Numbered from the stretch's first letter, positions 54,580-62,818 are shown. The stretch is 64,000 bases of DNA from Paenibacillus sp. FSL W8-0426 (GCF_037969725.1 NZ_CP150203.1:4294001-4358000); one strand, 5' to 3'. Program-made: numbers and translations. Notes: generated by a model from the sequence alone, not told the origin.

Positions 54580-54909
54580 CTAATCGGTGTTTTTTGGCGT
54601 CCAGCGATTAGCGTCCCGGGTATTGAATTTATGCATGACTTTGTCGTGCGCCTCCGCAAGGTCGATCCCCAGAGAATTCGCAAAACAAATCGTAATGAAT
54701 AAAATATCGCCGAGTTCAAGCTCAATGGAGTTGTCCTCTTCGGTAGCCTTTTTGGGCTTTTCACCGAATTGATGATTGACTTCCCGTGCCAGCTCGCCCA
54801 CTTCTTCAGACATGCGGGCAAGCATCGCCAGCGGACTGAAGTATCCCTCCTTGAATTGGGATATGTATCGGTCTACTTCGCGCTGCATTTCTGCGATGCT
54901 TTTCTCCAT
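54580..54909 (-). CDS. ypjD: MazG-type nucleotide pyrophosphohydrolase
   Basis: A 109-residue all-alpha NTP pyrophosphohydrolase with the metal-binding pattern EExxE in SEEVGELAREVNHQFG and ExxD in ELELGDILFITICFANSLG. It removes pyrophosphate from non-standard or excess nucleoside triphosphates. Position next to dapB matches B. subtilis ypjD. The exact nucleotide is unknown. The following 52 bases lead into the TPR gene. Confidence 0.93.
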   Translation of the reverse strand: MEKSIAEMQREVDRYISQFKEGYFSPLAMLARMSEEVGELAREVNHQFGEKPKKATEEDNSIELELGDILFITICFANSLGIDLAEAHDKVMHKFNTRDANRWTPKNTD

Positions 54910-55019
54910 GAGAACGGATTCCCCTTTTGAAATTAATCATATTGAATTTTTCAACTTTCATTTGTTCCTAATATATCAGTTATTGCGTTTTACTTCCACC
55001 ATCGGCGTGCACAAATCAT

Positions 55020-55048
55020 TTTTGAAACCACCGTTAAACAGGTATACT
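55020..55048 (+). promoter_or_regulatory. Promoter of the YitT gene
   Basis: -10 TATACT (55043-55048) with a -35-like TTTTGA 17 bases or TTGAAA 15 bases upstream. Confidence 0.5.
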
Positions 55049-55121
55049 ATATAAATCGCATTAATCAATCACATATTCGCGAAGGAATATAAATCAATTT
55101 ACATATTGGAGTGAGAAACCT

Positions 55122-55991
55122 ATGAGCAATGCCAAAGTCTGGTCGCAATTCAAAATCGTATTGCCCATTTTGCTGGGCACGGCGTTATATGCATTCGGCC
55201 TCCTGTATTTCATCATTCCCAACAAGCTGATGGAAGGCGGAGTCACCGGGGTCACTGTGCTTCTGAATTACGCGTTCGGCATTTCGCCGTCACTCACGAC
55301 CTTGATTATCAATATCCCCCTGTTCTTGCTGGGTTTAAAAATTCTTGGCGGAAAACAGATGATCTACACAGGGATCGGAATCGGCTCCCTTACCGTGTTT
55401 CTATGGTTATTCGAGAAAATGATTCACGGAGGATGGATCGAGCCCCTCCATACAGAGAACGATCTCTTGCTTGCAGCCCTGTATGCCGGCGTCACCTTGG
55501 GCGCAGGTCTGGGCATTGTGTTTCGCTGGGGAGGTACGACAGGGGGCTCTGACATTATCGCCCGCATTTTAAACCGCAGGTATGGCTGGAGCATGGGCCG
55601 GGTACTCTTGGGAATCGACTTTATTATCATCGGCCTTTCCTTGATCTACATTCCCAAAGAAAAAATATTGTACACCCTCGTCGCTGTGTTCATCGCTTCA
55701 AAGGTCATCGACTTCATTCAGGAAGGGGCCTACTCGGCGCGTGCATTCATGATTATCAGCGATTACGCGCCCGAGATCGCGGAACAGATTACACGTGATA
55801 TGGACCGCGGCGTCACACTTATTCCAGCCATCGGGGCATACTCCAAGCAAGCAAAACATATGGCGTATTGCGTGATCTCGCGTCAGGAATTCAGGCGTTT
55901 GCAAACGATCGTACGCTCCATCGACCCTCGTGCATTTGTCATTATTAACGACGTGCATGATGTGCATGGCGAAGGTTTTAAAGAAAGCTGA
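55122..55991 (+). CDS. YitT-family membrane protein
   Basis: A 289-residue protein with about five membrane helices in residues 10-190 (for example LGTALYAFGLLYFI and ALYAGVTLGAGLGIVFR, with GGTTGGSDIIAR as family motif) and a C-terminal cytoplasmic DUF2179 domain (about 210-289). The family is common in Firmicutes and its function is not settled. In B. subtilis the homologue ypjC lies in the same cluster. Here it is the only plus-strand gene in this block. The start follows TTGGAGTGAG and a bidirectional terminator lies behind it. Confidence 0.93.
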   Translation: MSNAKVWSQFKIVLPILLGTALYAFGLLYFIIPNKLMEGGVTGVTVLLNYAFGISPSLTTLIINIPLFLLGLKILGGKQMIYTGIGIGSLTVFLWLFEKMIHGGWIEPLHTENDLLLAALYAGVTLGAGLGIVFRWGGTTGGSDIIARILNRRYGWSMGRVLLGIDFIIIGLSLIYIPKEKILYTLVAVFIASKVIDFIQEGAYSARAFMIISDYAPEIAEQITRDMDRGVTLIPAIGAYSKQAKHMAYCVISRQEFRRLQTIVRSIDPRAFVIINDVHDVHGEGFKES

Positions 55992-56024
55992 CATTCAGCC
56001 CGGATACGGTGCGCAACGACAACA

Positions 56025-56083
56025 AACAACCTCTGCCGTCAAGAAGGCTTCTCCGCGAAAGGCTTCTTGTGAGCAGAGGTTGT
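56025..56083. terminator. Bidirectional terminator between yitT and ypjB
   Basis: AACAACCTCTGC pairs with GCAGAGGTTGTT, with AGAAG/CTTCT inside, between two convergent genes. The U-runs are short. Confidence 0.7.
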
Positions 56084-56090
56084 TCGGCGG

Positions 56091-56966
56091 TCAGCGTTGA
56101 AATGGTACGATTCCATCCTGCTGCGCCCGGTATTTTCGATATCCGGCATATCCGAGCGCGATGACGATCACAGAAGTGATCAGCAATCCTGCCGTTCTTC
56201 GGTCAGGTCCATCCACGAAAGCGACGAAAGCACTCTCGTCCTTTTCCCTGCCGAACAGTAGGTTTACTTGCTCGCTTCCATGTTCAAACATGCTTCTCAG
56301 CTGTCCCCAATCAGTTTGTTTGGACGTGACCAACCCTTTGATATGGGAAAGCCATGCATCCAGCTGCTCAATCTGGGAAGGCTCACGACGAATGAGTGCA
56401 GCAGGCCGAATGGTCTCGTAATGTTCCTCCAACGCATTGAATAGACCTGCGAGCTCGTCAGAACGAACGCGCTGTTCCGCAGCGAGAGTAAGTGCCTGCA
56501 GGTCATTTTGCATAATTTTGAAATATTGCAGCCACAAGGGCTTGGCCGGATTCGCAAGGCTATCAGCGGCCAGCCGCAGTTTGGCGGAGGCCTGCTGCAA
56601 GGAAACCTCATCGTTTCTGACCCGGGCTGCCGCCTCCTTCACTTCAACCACCGTTTCGGTTAACGCATGAATTCCCTCCACGGTGGCCTGACCGTCAAAC
56701 GAAATATGCTCCAGCCTTTGGCTAATGCGCGAAATGCCCTCCTGCACCTGTTCGATATCCTTGTCCAACACATGCCTGTAAAGGGCTGCCGCGGCTTCAT
56801 TCAGCTGCTGAATCGAATGATTGACCGTTACTCCCTGATCCGTTCGACCAACTTCCCCGCTATCCTGTGCAGACACGCTGGATGACAAGTTTGTCCACGT
56901 CCATGCCGACAGCACGGTGAACAACAATGCCAATCGTCGCAGTTGAGCAATCAATTTTTTTTCCAT
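56091..56966 (-). CDS. ypjB: Sporulation protein YpjB
   Basis: A 291-residue secreted, membrane-anchored protein: signal peptide (about 1-34), a long helical outer domain rich in Gln and Glu, and a C-terminal membrane helix (about 262-280, AGLLITSVIVIALGYAGY) with a basic tail. It matches YpjB of Bacillus, a conserved protein needed for normal sporulation in some strains. The start at 56966 (MEKKLIAQ) is six bases from GGTGGGGGG; ATG at 56972 touches the site. It lies between yitT and ypjA, as in Bacillus. Confidence 0.88.
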   Translation of the reverse strand: MEKKLIAQLRRLALLFTVLSAWTWTNLSSSVSAQDSGEVGRTDQGVTVNHSIQQLNEAAAALYRHVLDKDIEQVQEGISRISQRLEHISFDGQATVEGIHALTETVVEVKEAAARVRNDEVSLQQASAKLRLAADSLANPAKPLWLQYFKIMQNDLQALTLAAEQRVRSDELAGLFNALEEHYETIRPAALIRREPSQIEQLDAWLSHIKGLVTSKQTDWGQLRSMFEHGSEQVNLLFGREKDESAFVAFVDGPDRRTAGLLITSVIVIALGYAGYRKYRAQQDGIVPFQR

Positions 56967-57045
56967 GGACATCCCCCCACCATCAATGTATGGCAGAGGA
57001 CTTGCCCTTAGAACAAAGCCATAAGTAAGATCTGGATCGGATCGC

Positions 57046-57690
57046 TTAAGCTCGCTTTGCCTGTCTCAACGCAAGCCAGGCAGCCAGAATGCTTGCCAGC
57101 GTGAGTCCAATGGTGAAGTTTCGAACGCCAGCCACGTATGGCATCAACGCTCCCGGCAACCATGGGAAAATATCGTATGTATAGTCCATCGTATCATTCA
57201 ACAACGTCCATGCGCTTGCAAAGAGAAGCGCTCCCCAGCGAAAACCACAGAATCGAACGTAAAACAATGCTTCCACCGCCATGGCTCCGTGAGAGGCAAT
57301 CAGCATCCAGTGCTGCCAGGAGACCGGTCCGCCAAACGACCAGCCTGCAAAAATAATCGAAATGGCCCATACACCGTATTTAACCGAAGTGACAACCGCC
57401 AATGCTTGAATGACATGGCCGATTCGGTTTAGAAACCTGGATTGCGGCTTGTAAAGCACCCACAGCAGCGACAAGGTGAAAAACAGGCTTGCCGTCGGGC
57501 TGTCAGGGACAAACACGATTTGCCACAAGGGCTGCTCGGCCAAGGTCTGTTCAAGCTGGTCTCCGTACCATATGTATCCATAAACCGTTCCTACTGCGTT
57601 GCACCAAAAAAGAAGCCATAGAAAATAACGATTCGTCAAAAATTCCCGACTCCAAAAATACGATAAAGCCAATGTCGCTGCCCCTTCCAT
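57046..57690 (-). CDS. ypjA: YpjA-like membrane protein (DUF1405)
   Basis: A 214-residue protein with about six membrane helices, the first at about 20-40 (YFLWLLFWCNAVGTVYGYIW). The segment WYGDQLEQTLAEQPLWQIVF followed by DSPTASLFF is typical of the DUF1405 family. Function unknown. The start follows AAAGGAAG. It is the next gene after qcrC in the same direction, as in B. subtilis, but a terminator separates the two transcripts. Confidence 0.9.
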   Translation of the reverse strand: MEGAATLALSYFWSREFLTNRYFLWLLFWCNAVGTVYGYIWYGDQLEQTLAEQPLWQIVFVPDSPTASLFFTLSLLWVLYKPQSRFLNRIGHVIQALAVVTSVKYGVWAISIIFAGWSFGGPVSWQHWMLIASHGAMAVEALFYVRFCGFRWGALLFASAWTLLNDTMDYTYDIFPWLPGALMPYVAGVRNFTIGLTLASILAAWLALRQAKRA

Positions 57691-57898
57691 TCAAACTTCC
57701 TTTATGCGCTATAGAAACATAGAAACCGCACTAATCAATCACACCCGGTCACTGCGAGTGCATTACCATCTTCAGTCCTGTGTGCCCTTCGCTTCTTCAG
57801 ATTGGTTCTGCCTCTCCGTTAACGTGTGTATGTTTCTTGGCGCTTGCTATACTTTCTTCCTTCGGCTTCAGCCTATTGCCGCGCCTTTTGATCTTACC

Positions 57899-57929
57899 AA
57901 AAAAACCTGACCGTATCCACGATCAGGTT
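57899..57929 (-). terminator. Terminator of qcrABC
   Basis: AACCTGA pairs with TCAGGTT with a partly paired interior, followed by seven U on the minus strand; 19 bases past the qcrC stop. Confidence 0.85.
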
Positions 57930-57947
57930 TCATTAGAGTGCCGATGT

Positions 57948-58838
57948 TTATTGTTCCGCCTTTTGACTGGCTAACCATGCCGTCAACTGATTGATGTCCT
58001 CATCCGTCAGGCCTTGGGCTATCGCGTTGTCATACTGGGCAGGCATGCTGTTGTAACCTTCCTTGATAATGGTCAGGATTTCCTCCTGGCTGTGCTTGTC
58101 GCCTACGCCGCGAAGCGTAGGTCCTCCCGCGCCTTTCATGTCTGCTGCATGGCATGCGACGCAGCCTGCCTTTTTGTACGTTTCCATTGCCGGATTATCC
58201 TTGTCCACGATCGCGATGTCCTGCTGTTGGCCCGGGGCATTGGACGTCGGAAGCCCCTGTTCGTGCTTCTCCCGGGCTTCCTCTTCGCGCTGGATATGTT
58301 CCGGTTTCTGTCCGGTTGCCTCCAGTTCATGCTTGTAATGGGTCCAAGCGACATTGGTCAGATAGAATACCGAAATCACCGACAAAATCATAAGCGAGGA
58401 CGCAATAGGGCGTTTATAAAACCGACGCTCCTTGCCCGTGTCGAGAAACGGTGCCAGCAACAAAGCTCCAAAAGCCACGCCGCTGACGCCTAACACGCCA
58501 AGCAACACATAGTCGCCTGAGGCGTACGGGTACTTCAAATACTGATAGAGAAACAAAAAGTACCAGTCCGGCATCGGAATGACCGATGCGCTCGGGTTAG
58601 CCGGATATCCTAGCGGAGCCGGTTCCGAAATGGTCAGAACCAATATGCCGACGAGTACAACGACGCCAACCATCCATTCCTTTAACAGAAAATTAGGAAT
58701 AAACGCTTCGGACTTGCCGGGATACGCCGTATAGTCGGGCGGAGTAATAAAGCCGCTGCCTTTACGGACCCTCGAGTCGCCAACATAAACGACTTTTTCC
58801 TGCTTCTCCGGTTGATCGGACTTGTGTCCGTGAGCCAT
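57948..58838 (-). CDS. qcrC: Menaquinol:cytochrome c reductase cytochrome b/c subunit
   Basis: A 296-residue fusion of the C-terminal part of cytochrome b (subunit IV-like, about 55-165, three membrane helices) and a C-terminal cytochrome c domain with the haem site CVACHAADMKGAGGP and the Met ligand in YNSMPAQYD. It belongs to the bc complex that moves electrons from menaquinol to cytochrome c. B. subtilis QcrC is 255 residues; the extra part is an outer linker rich in Glu and Gln (about 190-225). It lies 21 bases after qcrB. Confidence 0.96.
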   Translation of the reverse strand: MAHGHKSDQPEKQEKVVYVGDSRVRKGSGFITPPDYTAYPGKSEAFIPNFLLKEWMVGVVVLVGILVLTISEPAPLGYPANPSASVIPMPDWYFLFLYQYLKYPYASGDYVLLGVLGVSGVAFGALLLAPFLDTGKERRFYKRPIASSLMILSVISVFYLTNVAWTHYKHELEATGQKPEHIQREEEAREKHEQGLPTSNAPGQQQDIAIVDKDNPAMETYKKAGCVACHAADMKGAGGPTLRGVGDKHSQEEILTIIKEGYNSMPAQYDNAIAQGLTDEDINQLTAWLASQKAEQ

Positions 58839-58859
58839 CGCAATTCCTCCCTTCTACGT

Positions 58860-59531
58860 TTATAAAGGTCCCGAAATGCCCTGTCTGCGGATCATGATGA
58901 AGTGTCCGACCAGAAGCACCAGAAGCACTGCGGGGAGGAAGAATACATGCAGGGCAAAAAAGCGTGTCAGCGTCTGCGCACCAACGATGGTACCGCCTTG
59001 CAGGAACTCCTTGATGATCGGTCCCAGCCATGGAACCGTGTTGGCGATTTCGAGCGTCACTTTGGTCGCGAAATACGCCTTGTTGTCCCAAGGCAACAAA
59101 TAACCTGTCAATCCCAAACCAAGCATTACAAAAAAGATCAACATGCCGACAACCCAGTTCATCTCGCGCGGCGCTTTATACGAACCGGTAAAAAACACGC
59201 GCATCGTATGTAGAAACATCATGACGATAACCAGGCTGGCTCCCCAATGATGCATCCCGCGCACGATTTGTCCAAAGGCAACCTTTGTCTGCAAATACTC
59301 GACGCTGGCATAGGCATTGATGATATCGGGCACATAGTACATCGTCAGAAACATCCCTGACAAAATCTGAATTACGGTAATAAAGAACGTCAATCCGCCG
59401 AAACAATACACGAATGCCGAGAAATGATGCGCGGGGTTTACGTGCTCGGGAACTTCATGGTCCGCGACATCCCTCCATATGGGCGTGATATCAAGACGTT
59501 CGTCGATCCAGTCATAGACATTTTTAAACAT
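58860..59531 (-). CDS. qcrB: Menaquinol:cytochrome c reductase cytochrome b subunit
   Basis: Cytochrome b6-type protein of 223 residues with four membrane helices. Haem ligands are the His pairs in FGQIVRGMHHWGASLVIV and FLHTMRVFF plus those in the fourth helix (FFALHVFFLPAVLL and GHFIMIR). A Cys that binds the third haem in b6-type proteins lies in FGGLTFFITV only as a hydrophobic position, so I cannot see it here. The start follows GGAGGCG. It is between qcrA and qcrC. Confidence 0.96.
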   Translation of the reverse strand: MFKNVYDWIDERLDITPIWRDVADHEVPEHVNPAHHFSAFVYCFGGLTFFITVIQILSGMFLTMYYVPDIINAYASVEYLQTKVAFGQIVRGMHHWGASLVIVMMFLHTMRVFFTGSYKAPREMNWVVGMLIFFVMLGLGLTGYLLPWDNKAYFATKVTLEIANTVPWLGPIIKEFLQGGTIVGAQTLTRFFALHVFFLPAVLLVLLVGHFIMIRRQGISGPL

Positions 59532-59546
59532 CCGCTTTCACGCCTC

Positions 59547-60092
59547 CTATTTCACCCGGGTATTCGGAATGATCTCGCCGAGATACACCCAGCCCTGCTC
59601 TTCTCTGACGACGTATTCGTCCAACGGTTTCGGGGCAACGGCCAGATTCTTTCCTTCCTTGTCATAGTGCGCGCCATGGCAGGGGCAATGGTACTCGTCG
59701 GGATAATTTTTGTCGCTGTTCCATCCGACGGTGCAGCCCAGATGCTTGCAAATCGGCGAGAGCGCATAAATTTTGCCTTGCTCATCCTTACGGATCCAGG
59801 CTACCAACGAGGCATTGCTCAAATACCAGCCATCCTGCTGCTTTAATTCAAACGTAAATTCCTGAGGTTCGTTCGTGATCTTGCTGATTTCTGCCACTTT
59901 GACGGACGTTCCTTCTCCCTTGTGCTGCAAAATCGGATCCACCGCAAAACGGACCATGGGAAGAATGGCGCCAGCGGCCATGTAGGCCGTGGCTCCTCCA
60001 AGCGTGTAGGTCAAAAACTGCCTGCGCGACATTTCCTTTCGGCTTGGCGGTTTGTCCATGGCTTCGTGCTGGTCATCATGCTCGCTGCTCAT
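59547..60092 (-). CDS. qcrA: Menaquinol:cytochrome c reductase Rieske iron-sulfur subunit
   Basis: A 181-residue Rieske protein. Residues about 20-55 include RRQFLTYTLGG, a twin-arginine export signal that also anchors it. The [2Fe-2S] site is CKHLGC and CPCHGAHYD, with the two His ligands. The start at 60092 (MSSEHDD) follows GGTTGGAGA; the frame is open 29 codons higher without a site. A sigma-A promoter lies 80 bases upstream with two copies of a TGTGACAAATT element beyond it. Confidence 0.96.
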   Translation of the reverse strand: MSSEHDDQHEAMDKPPSRKEMSRRQFLTYTLGGATAYMAAGAILPMVRFAVDPILQHKGEGTSVKVAEISKITNEPQEFTFELKQQDGWYLSNASLVAWIRKDEQGKIYALSPICKHLGCTVGWNSDKNYPDEYHCPCHGAHYDKEGKNLAVAPKPLDEYVVREEQGWVYLGEIIPNTRVK

Positions 60093-60174
60093 AATGTCTC
60101 CAACCCCCTTTTTCAGCCAAGTTTCGCATACGTTTTCATTTTCATAAATTCCATGACTTACTAGAACATACATA

Positions 60175-60203
60175 ATCATATAGTAGCCCTAGAACACCGT
60201 CAA
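60175..60203 (-). promoter_or_regulatory. Promoter of qcrABC
   Basis: On the minus strand: TTGACG, 17-base spacer, TATGAT. It lies 83 bases before qcrA. Confidence 0.65.
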
Positions 60204-60204
60204 G

Positions 60205-60270
60205 AATTTGTCACACATTTTTAAGGTAGTGTTGTAAGCGTTATTATAAAATTGTTGATAATTTGTCACA
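60205..60270 (-). promoter_or_regulatory. Direct repeats upstream of the qcr promoter
   Basis: The element TGTGACAAATT occurs at 60205-60215 and again at 60260-60270, 55 bases apart (about five helical turns), with a partial third copy GGTGACAAA at 60271-60279. It is placed where activators or repressors would act. Confidence 0.5.
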
Positions 60271-60285
60271 TTTGTCACCAGAAAT

Positions 60286-60708
60286 TCACTTTCTCCACAA
60301 CTCACGAATTTTTTCGCCGATATATGTACTTAGCGCCTGCTCTCCAGCCTCCCGAACACCTTCAGAACGGCAAAAAACAAGATCTGCAGCGGGAATCTGT
60401 TTCGGGTTCAACTCGCCGTCGGCAGACATGATCACCACGAATTTGAATCCGGAAGCCTTCAATTGTTCAGCAAGCAAGTTCAAATTCCTTGACATTTCCG
60501 GAAACGTGTAATGAACAGCCGGATACGTCATGATTCGACCTTTGAAAGGAATTTCAACCAAATCCAGAAAATCTCTGAGCCGTTCCAATGCTTCGGTTGC
60601 CTCCGCCGGGGAACTCCCTCCAGACAACGCCGTGTAAGGAATCAGGCAAGTGTCCATGTATAACTGCAGTTCAGCCCAGCTATCCTTTGACATTTCACTG
60701 AATTTCAT
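60286..60708 (-). CDS. ypiF: YpiF-like protein (DUF2487)
   Basis: A soluble protein of about 140 residues. It starts at 60708 (MKFSEMSKDS) after AAAGGAG with ten bases of spacing; the frame is open 17 codons higher without a site. The central region FVVIMSADGELNPKQIPAADL and the fold resemble YpiF of Bacillus, which precedes qcrA in the same order. Function unknown. No terminator separates it from the qcr promoter region, so some read-through into qcrABC is likely. Confidence 0.8.
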   Translation of the reverse strand: MKFSEMSKDSWAELQLYMDTCLIPYTALSGGSSPAEATEALERLRDFLDLVEIPFKGRIMTYPAVHYTFPEMSRNLNLLAEQLKASGFKFVVIMSADGELNPKQIPAADLVFCRSEGVREAGEQALSTYIGEKIRELWRK

Positions 60709-60745
60709 TTCCCGAAGACTCCTTTCCATCCATTTTATTTCCATA

Positions 60746-60774
60746 TTATACCTGAACACTGGATATATTCATAG
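60746..60774 (-). promoter_or_regulatory. Promoter of ypiF
   Basis: Perfect -10 TATAAT (60746-60751), 17-base spacer, weak -35 TATGAA. Two palindromes lie further up: CTTATATAAG (60799-60808) and CTATATAGCTATATAG (60814-60829). Confidence 0.45.
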
Positions 60775-60858
60775 CGTTTTTCTATCGTTCACTTAATGCT
60801 TATATAAGACAGTCTATATAGCTATATAGGCCTTAAAGCCAGGCACCTAGAATTTCAT

Positions 60859-60897
60859 ATAAAAAGAGAATGCGCCGGTTGCGCATTCTCTTTTTAT
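60859..60897. terminator. Strong terminator of the carbonic-anhydrase/IDEAL operon
   Basis: A perfect 17-bp stem (60859-60875 with 60881-60897), 5-base loop, A/T runs on both sides. It lies 49 bases after the IDEAL-gene stop. Confidence 0.9.
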
Positions 60898-60945
60898 GGA
60901 TTGTGGTTACTTTACAACACTTGATATTTTTTTACTTTCAGCTCT

Positions 60946-61128
60946 TCAGTTTATGGCCTTCAGTTCATCCGTCAGATTCCGGAAAGCTACCTTGTCTCCT
61001 GTAGCCAACGCCTTGTCGATTTCCATATACAGCTTTTCACTGCGCTGTTTGCGCAGCGCTTCGTCCCATACCATCTCAGCAGCCAGCCCCAACATGACTT
61101 CATACGTAGCTTTCATTTTATCCAATAG
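60946..61128 (-). CDS. IDEAL-domain microprotein
   Basis: A 60-residue protein too short for usual gene lists. It starts at TTG 61128 (then Asp, Lys, Met), eight bases after GGAGGT; the ATG at 61119 is 17 bases away and less likely. The C-terminal half has the IDEAL motif: LYMEIDKALATGDKVAF followed by LTDEL. The domain occurs at the end of B. subtilis YpiB and in other small Firmicutes proteins and is thought to bind partners. The gene begins 21 bases after the carbonic-anhydrase stop, in one unit, and a strong terminator follows. Its neighbourhood near ypiF fits a stripped-down YpiB relative. Confidence 0.85.
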   Translation of the reverse strand, partial: LLDKMKATYEVMLGLAAEMVWDEALRKQRSEKLYMEIDKALATGDKVAFRNLTDELKAIN

Positions 61129-61148
61129 GATGCACCTCCAAAACGGTT

Positions 61149-61655
61149 TTAAGAGCTCCTATATTCCCTTCCTTTGGAAACGTATCCACTTGAAGTTCGG
61201 GACATCCGTTCCAAATCGGCGTCCGTCAATTCGCGCACAACTTTTGCCGGCGTTCCCAAAGCAAGGGTATAGGGCGGAATTTTTGCATTTTCAGTAACAA
61301 CAGAACCGGCCCCGATCAGCGTGTATTCGCCAATTTCGGCTCCATTGAGAAGAATGGCGCCCATGCCGACCAGTGAACCTGTTCCAATATGGCAGCCGTG
61401 CACGATGGCCGAATGCCCTACGGAAACGTCATCCCCCATGATCAGCGGCTGCCCCGTATTCACATGACCGACCGCATTATCCTGAATGTTGCAGCGCTCG
61501 CCTATGATGATGGGCGCCAAATCGGCACGCAGCACTGCGTTGAACCAGACGGTCGAGCCCTCACCCATTCGCAAATCCCCGATGAGTTTGGCTCCTTCAG
61601 CAAAGTATACCGAGGGATGCAATATCGGGCTTAACCCTTTGTACGGAATTATCAT
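61149..61655 (-). CDS. Gamma-class carbonic-anhydrase-like protein
   Basis: A 168-residue left-handed beta-helix protein built from hexapeptide repeats. The metal-binding His residues of the class are in NAVGHVNTG and VGHSAIVHGCHIG. Relatives (YrdA, PaaY, CaiE) include proven and unproven carbonic anhydrases and acyltransferase-like enzymes, so the activity is not certain. The start follows AAGGAGTG. The promoter has a perfect -35 TTGACA and a spaced dyad in the spacer, and the IDEAL protein follows in the same unit. Confidence 0.92.
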   Translation of the reverse strand: MIIPYKGLSPILHPSVYFAEGAKLIGDLRMGEGSTVWFNAVLRADLAPIIIGERCNIQDNAVGHVNTGQPLIMGDDVSVGHSAIVHGCHIGTGSLVGMGAILLNGAEIGEYTLIGAGSVVTENAKIPPYTLALGTPAKVVRELTDADLERMSRTSSGYVSKGREYRSS

Positions 61656-61681
61656 TCATATCACTCCTTAATTTGGGAGTG

Positions 61682-61710
61682 ATTGTAGCAAGTGATCCCT
61701 CACTTGTCAA
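61682..61710 (-). promoter_or_regulatory. Promoter and dyad of the carbonic-anhydrase/IDEAL operon
   Basis: -35 TTGACA (61705-61710), 17-base spacer, -10 TACAAT (61682-61687). The spacer holds the perfect inverted repeat CAAGTGA-TCCC-TCACTTG (61689-61706), a strong candidate operator. The -35 lies inside the end of the upstream gene. Confidence 0.7.
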
Positions 61711-62818
61711 ACACAACTGGCGCCTGATGGCCCGATAGCGACCGGCAGGATGCGGCAAGACGCGAACCCCATGCCGTCATTTGCATCGTGCGCAAGCCGG
61801 AGTGCTCCCCGATGCGCAGCATACCCAAGTGCAGCATCATTTTGGTGATCCGCTGATCGAATATGGCTTCCGGCGTATCGTAATAAAAAGGCTGGATCAA
61901 GGGGCCGATCTGATGAAACAGCGAGCTCGAGGTTGACCATTCTCGCGCGCATTCCCCGATCCAGTACACCACGGAAGCCAAATTGGGAATGGCCCCTTTA
62001 TAGAGTCTTAACCAAAATCGGAACATCTGGACCATCTCGCTGCCGTTTTCGGTAACCAGCTTGTCCTCACCTTCCGACGTCAACTCCAGCCCATCCCTGT
62101 TTTCCCGGATAAGCCGATGGTGGTAGGCATAGTCGTAAATGAAAGCAAAACGGTCCGGGTAATCCTTGAATGAACGCCCGTATCCGAATCTCCATCCCGC
62201 TTTTCCCACCAATGTCTCCCGGATGTGCAGATGTTCCATGATTTGCATCTGGGAACGGCGATACATCATGCCTTCGGCATTCAATGCGATGTCATGCCTC
62301 GATACATATTGCAAAAACAGCTTGAGGTCCTCGGCAAGCAGATGATGCTCGTCCCTGTACATGGCGGGTTCATCCGTTGTTTCGATCCCCTCTTTTAAAT
62401 GGGCTGCCAGCACGTCTCGAAATCTCGCCTTCAAATCCTGCGGAACCTGATACAGGTATTTGGTTTGTTGGGTGGTTCCGTTAAACAACCATCCGCTTTT
62501 GCTGAACCGCACGATCAGGTCACGGGGACTCATGCCGGCATCGCCCTCCTGTTTCTCGAGCGATTGCCGGGCAATCGCAATGAGCTCCTCCATACCGAAA
62601 TATTGGCGCGAATCAAACAGCAGCAGGTTTAAGAAACGTCGATTGGGCCAGTCCAGTTCGGAAACCTGCTTTTCAAAAAAAGGCCTGTTGCCCAATGTAG
62701 TGAGAATGCTCTGGATGAGTTCATGTTTGGAATTGGGCTTGCATTTGCAGTTGTAATAATCCGCGATTCGGTTAAGCTGGCCGATATCGGCAAACGTTAG
62801 CATATCCGCTAGATTCAT
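61700..62818 (-). CDS. Unknown protein with winged-helix-like features
   Basis: A soluble 372-residue protein with no signal peptide or membrane segment. The N-terminus (LTFADIGQLNRIADYYNCKC then SKHELIQSIL) resembles a short SAP- or helicase-associated domain, and the region at about 250-340 has alternating helices like repeated winged helices. No catalytic motif is recognised. It is present as a single gene upstream of the carbonic-anhydrase operon and downstream of nothing obvious. The start at 62818 has a weak site (GAGGCGATGG). Possibly DNA-binding; that is inference. Confidence 0.7.
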   Translation of the reverse strand: MNLADMLTFADIGQLNRIADYYNCKCKPNSKHELIQSILTTLGNRPFFEKQVSELDWPNRRFLNLLLFDSRQYFGMEELIAIARQSLEKQEGDAGMSPRDLIVRFSKSGWLFNGTTQQTKYLYQVPQDLKARFRDVLAAHLKEGIETTDEPAMYRDEHHLLAEDLKLFLQYVSRHDIALNAEGMMYRRSQMQIMEHLHIRETLVGKAGWRFGYGRSFKDYPDRFAFIYDYAYHHRLIRENRDGLELTSEGEDKLVTENGSEMVQMFRFWLRLYKGAIPNLASVVYWIGECAREWSTSSSLFHQIGPLIQPFYYDTPEAIFDQRITKMMLHLGMLRIGEHSGLRTMQMTAWGSRLAASCRSLSGHQAPVVFDK

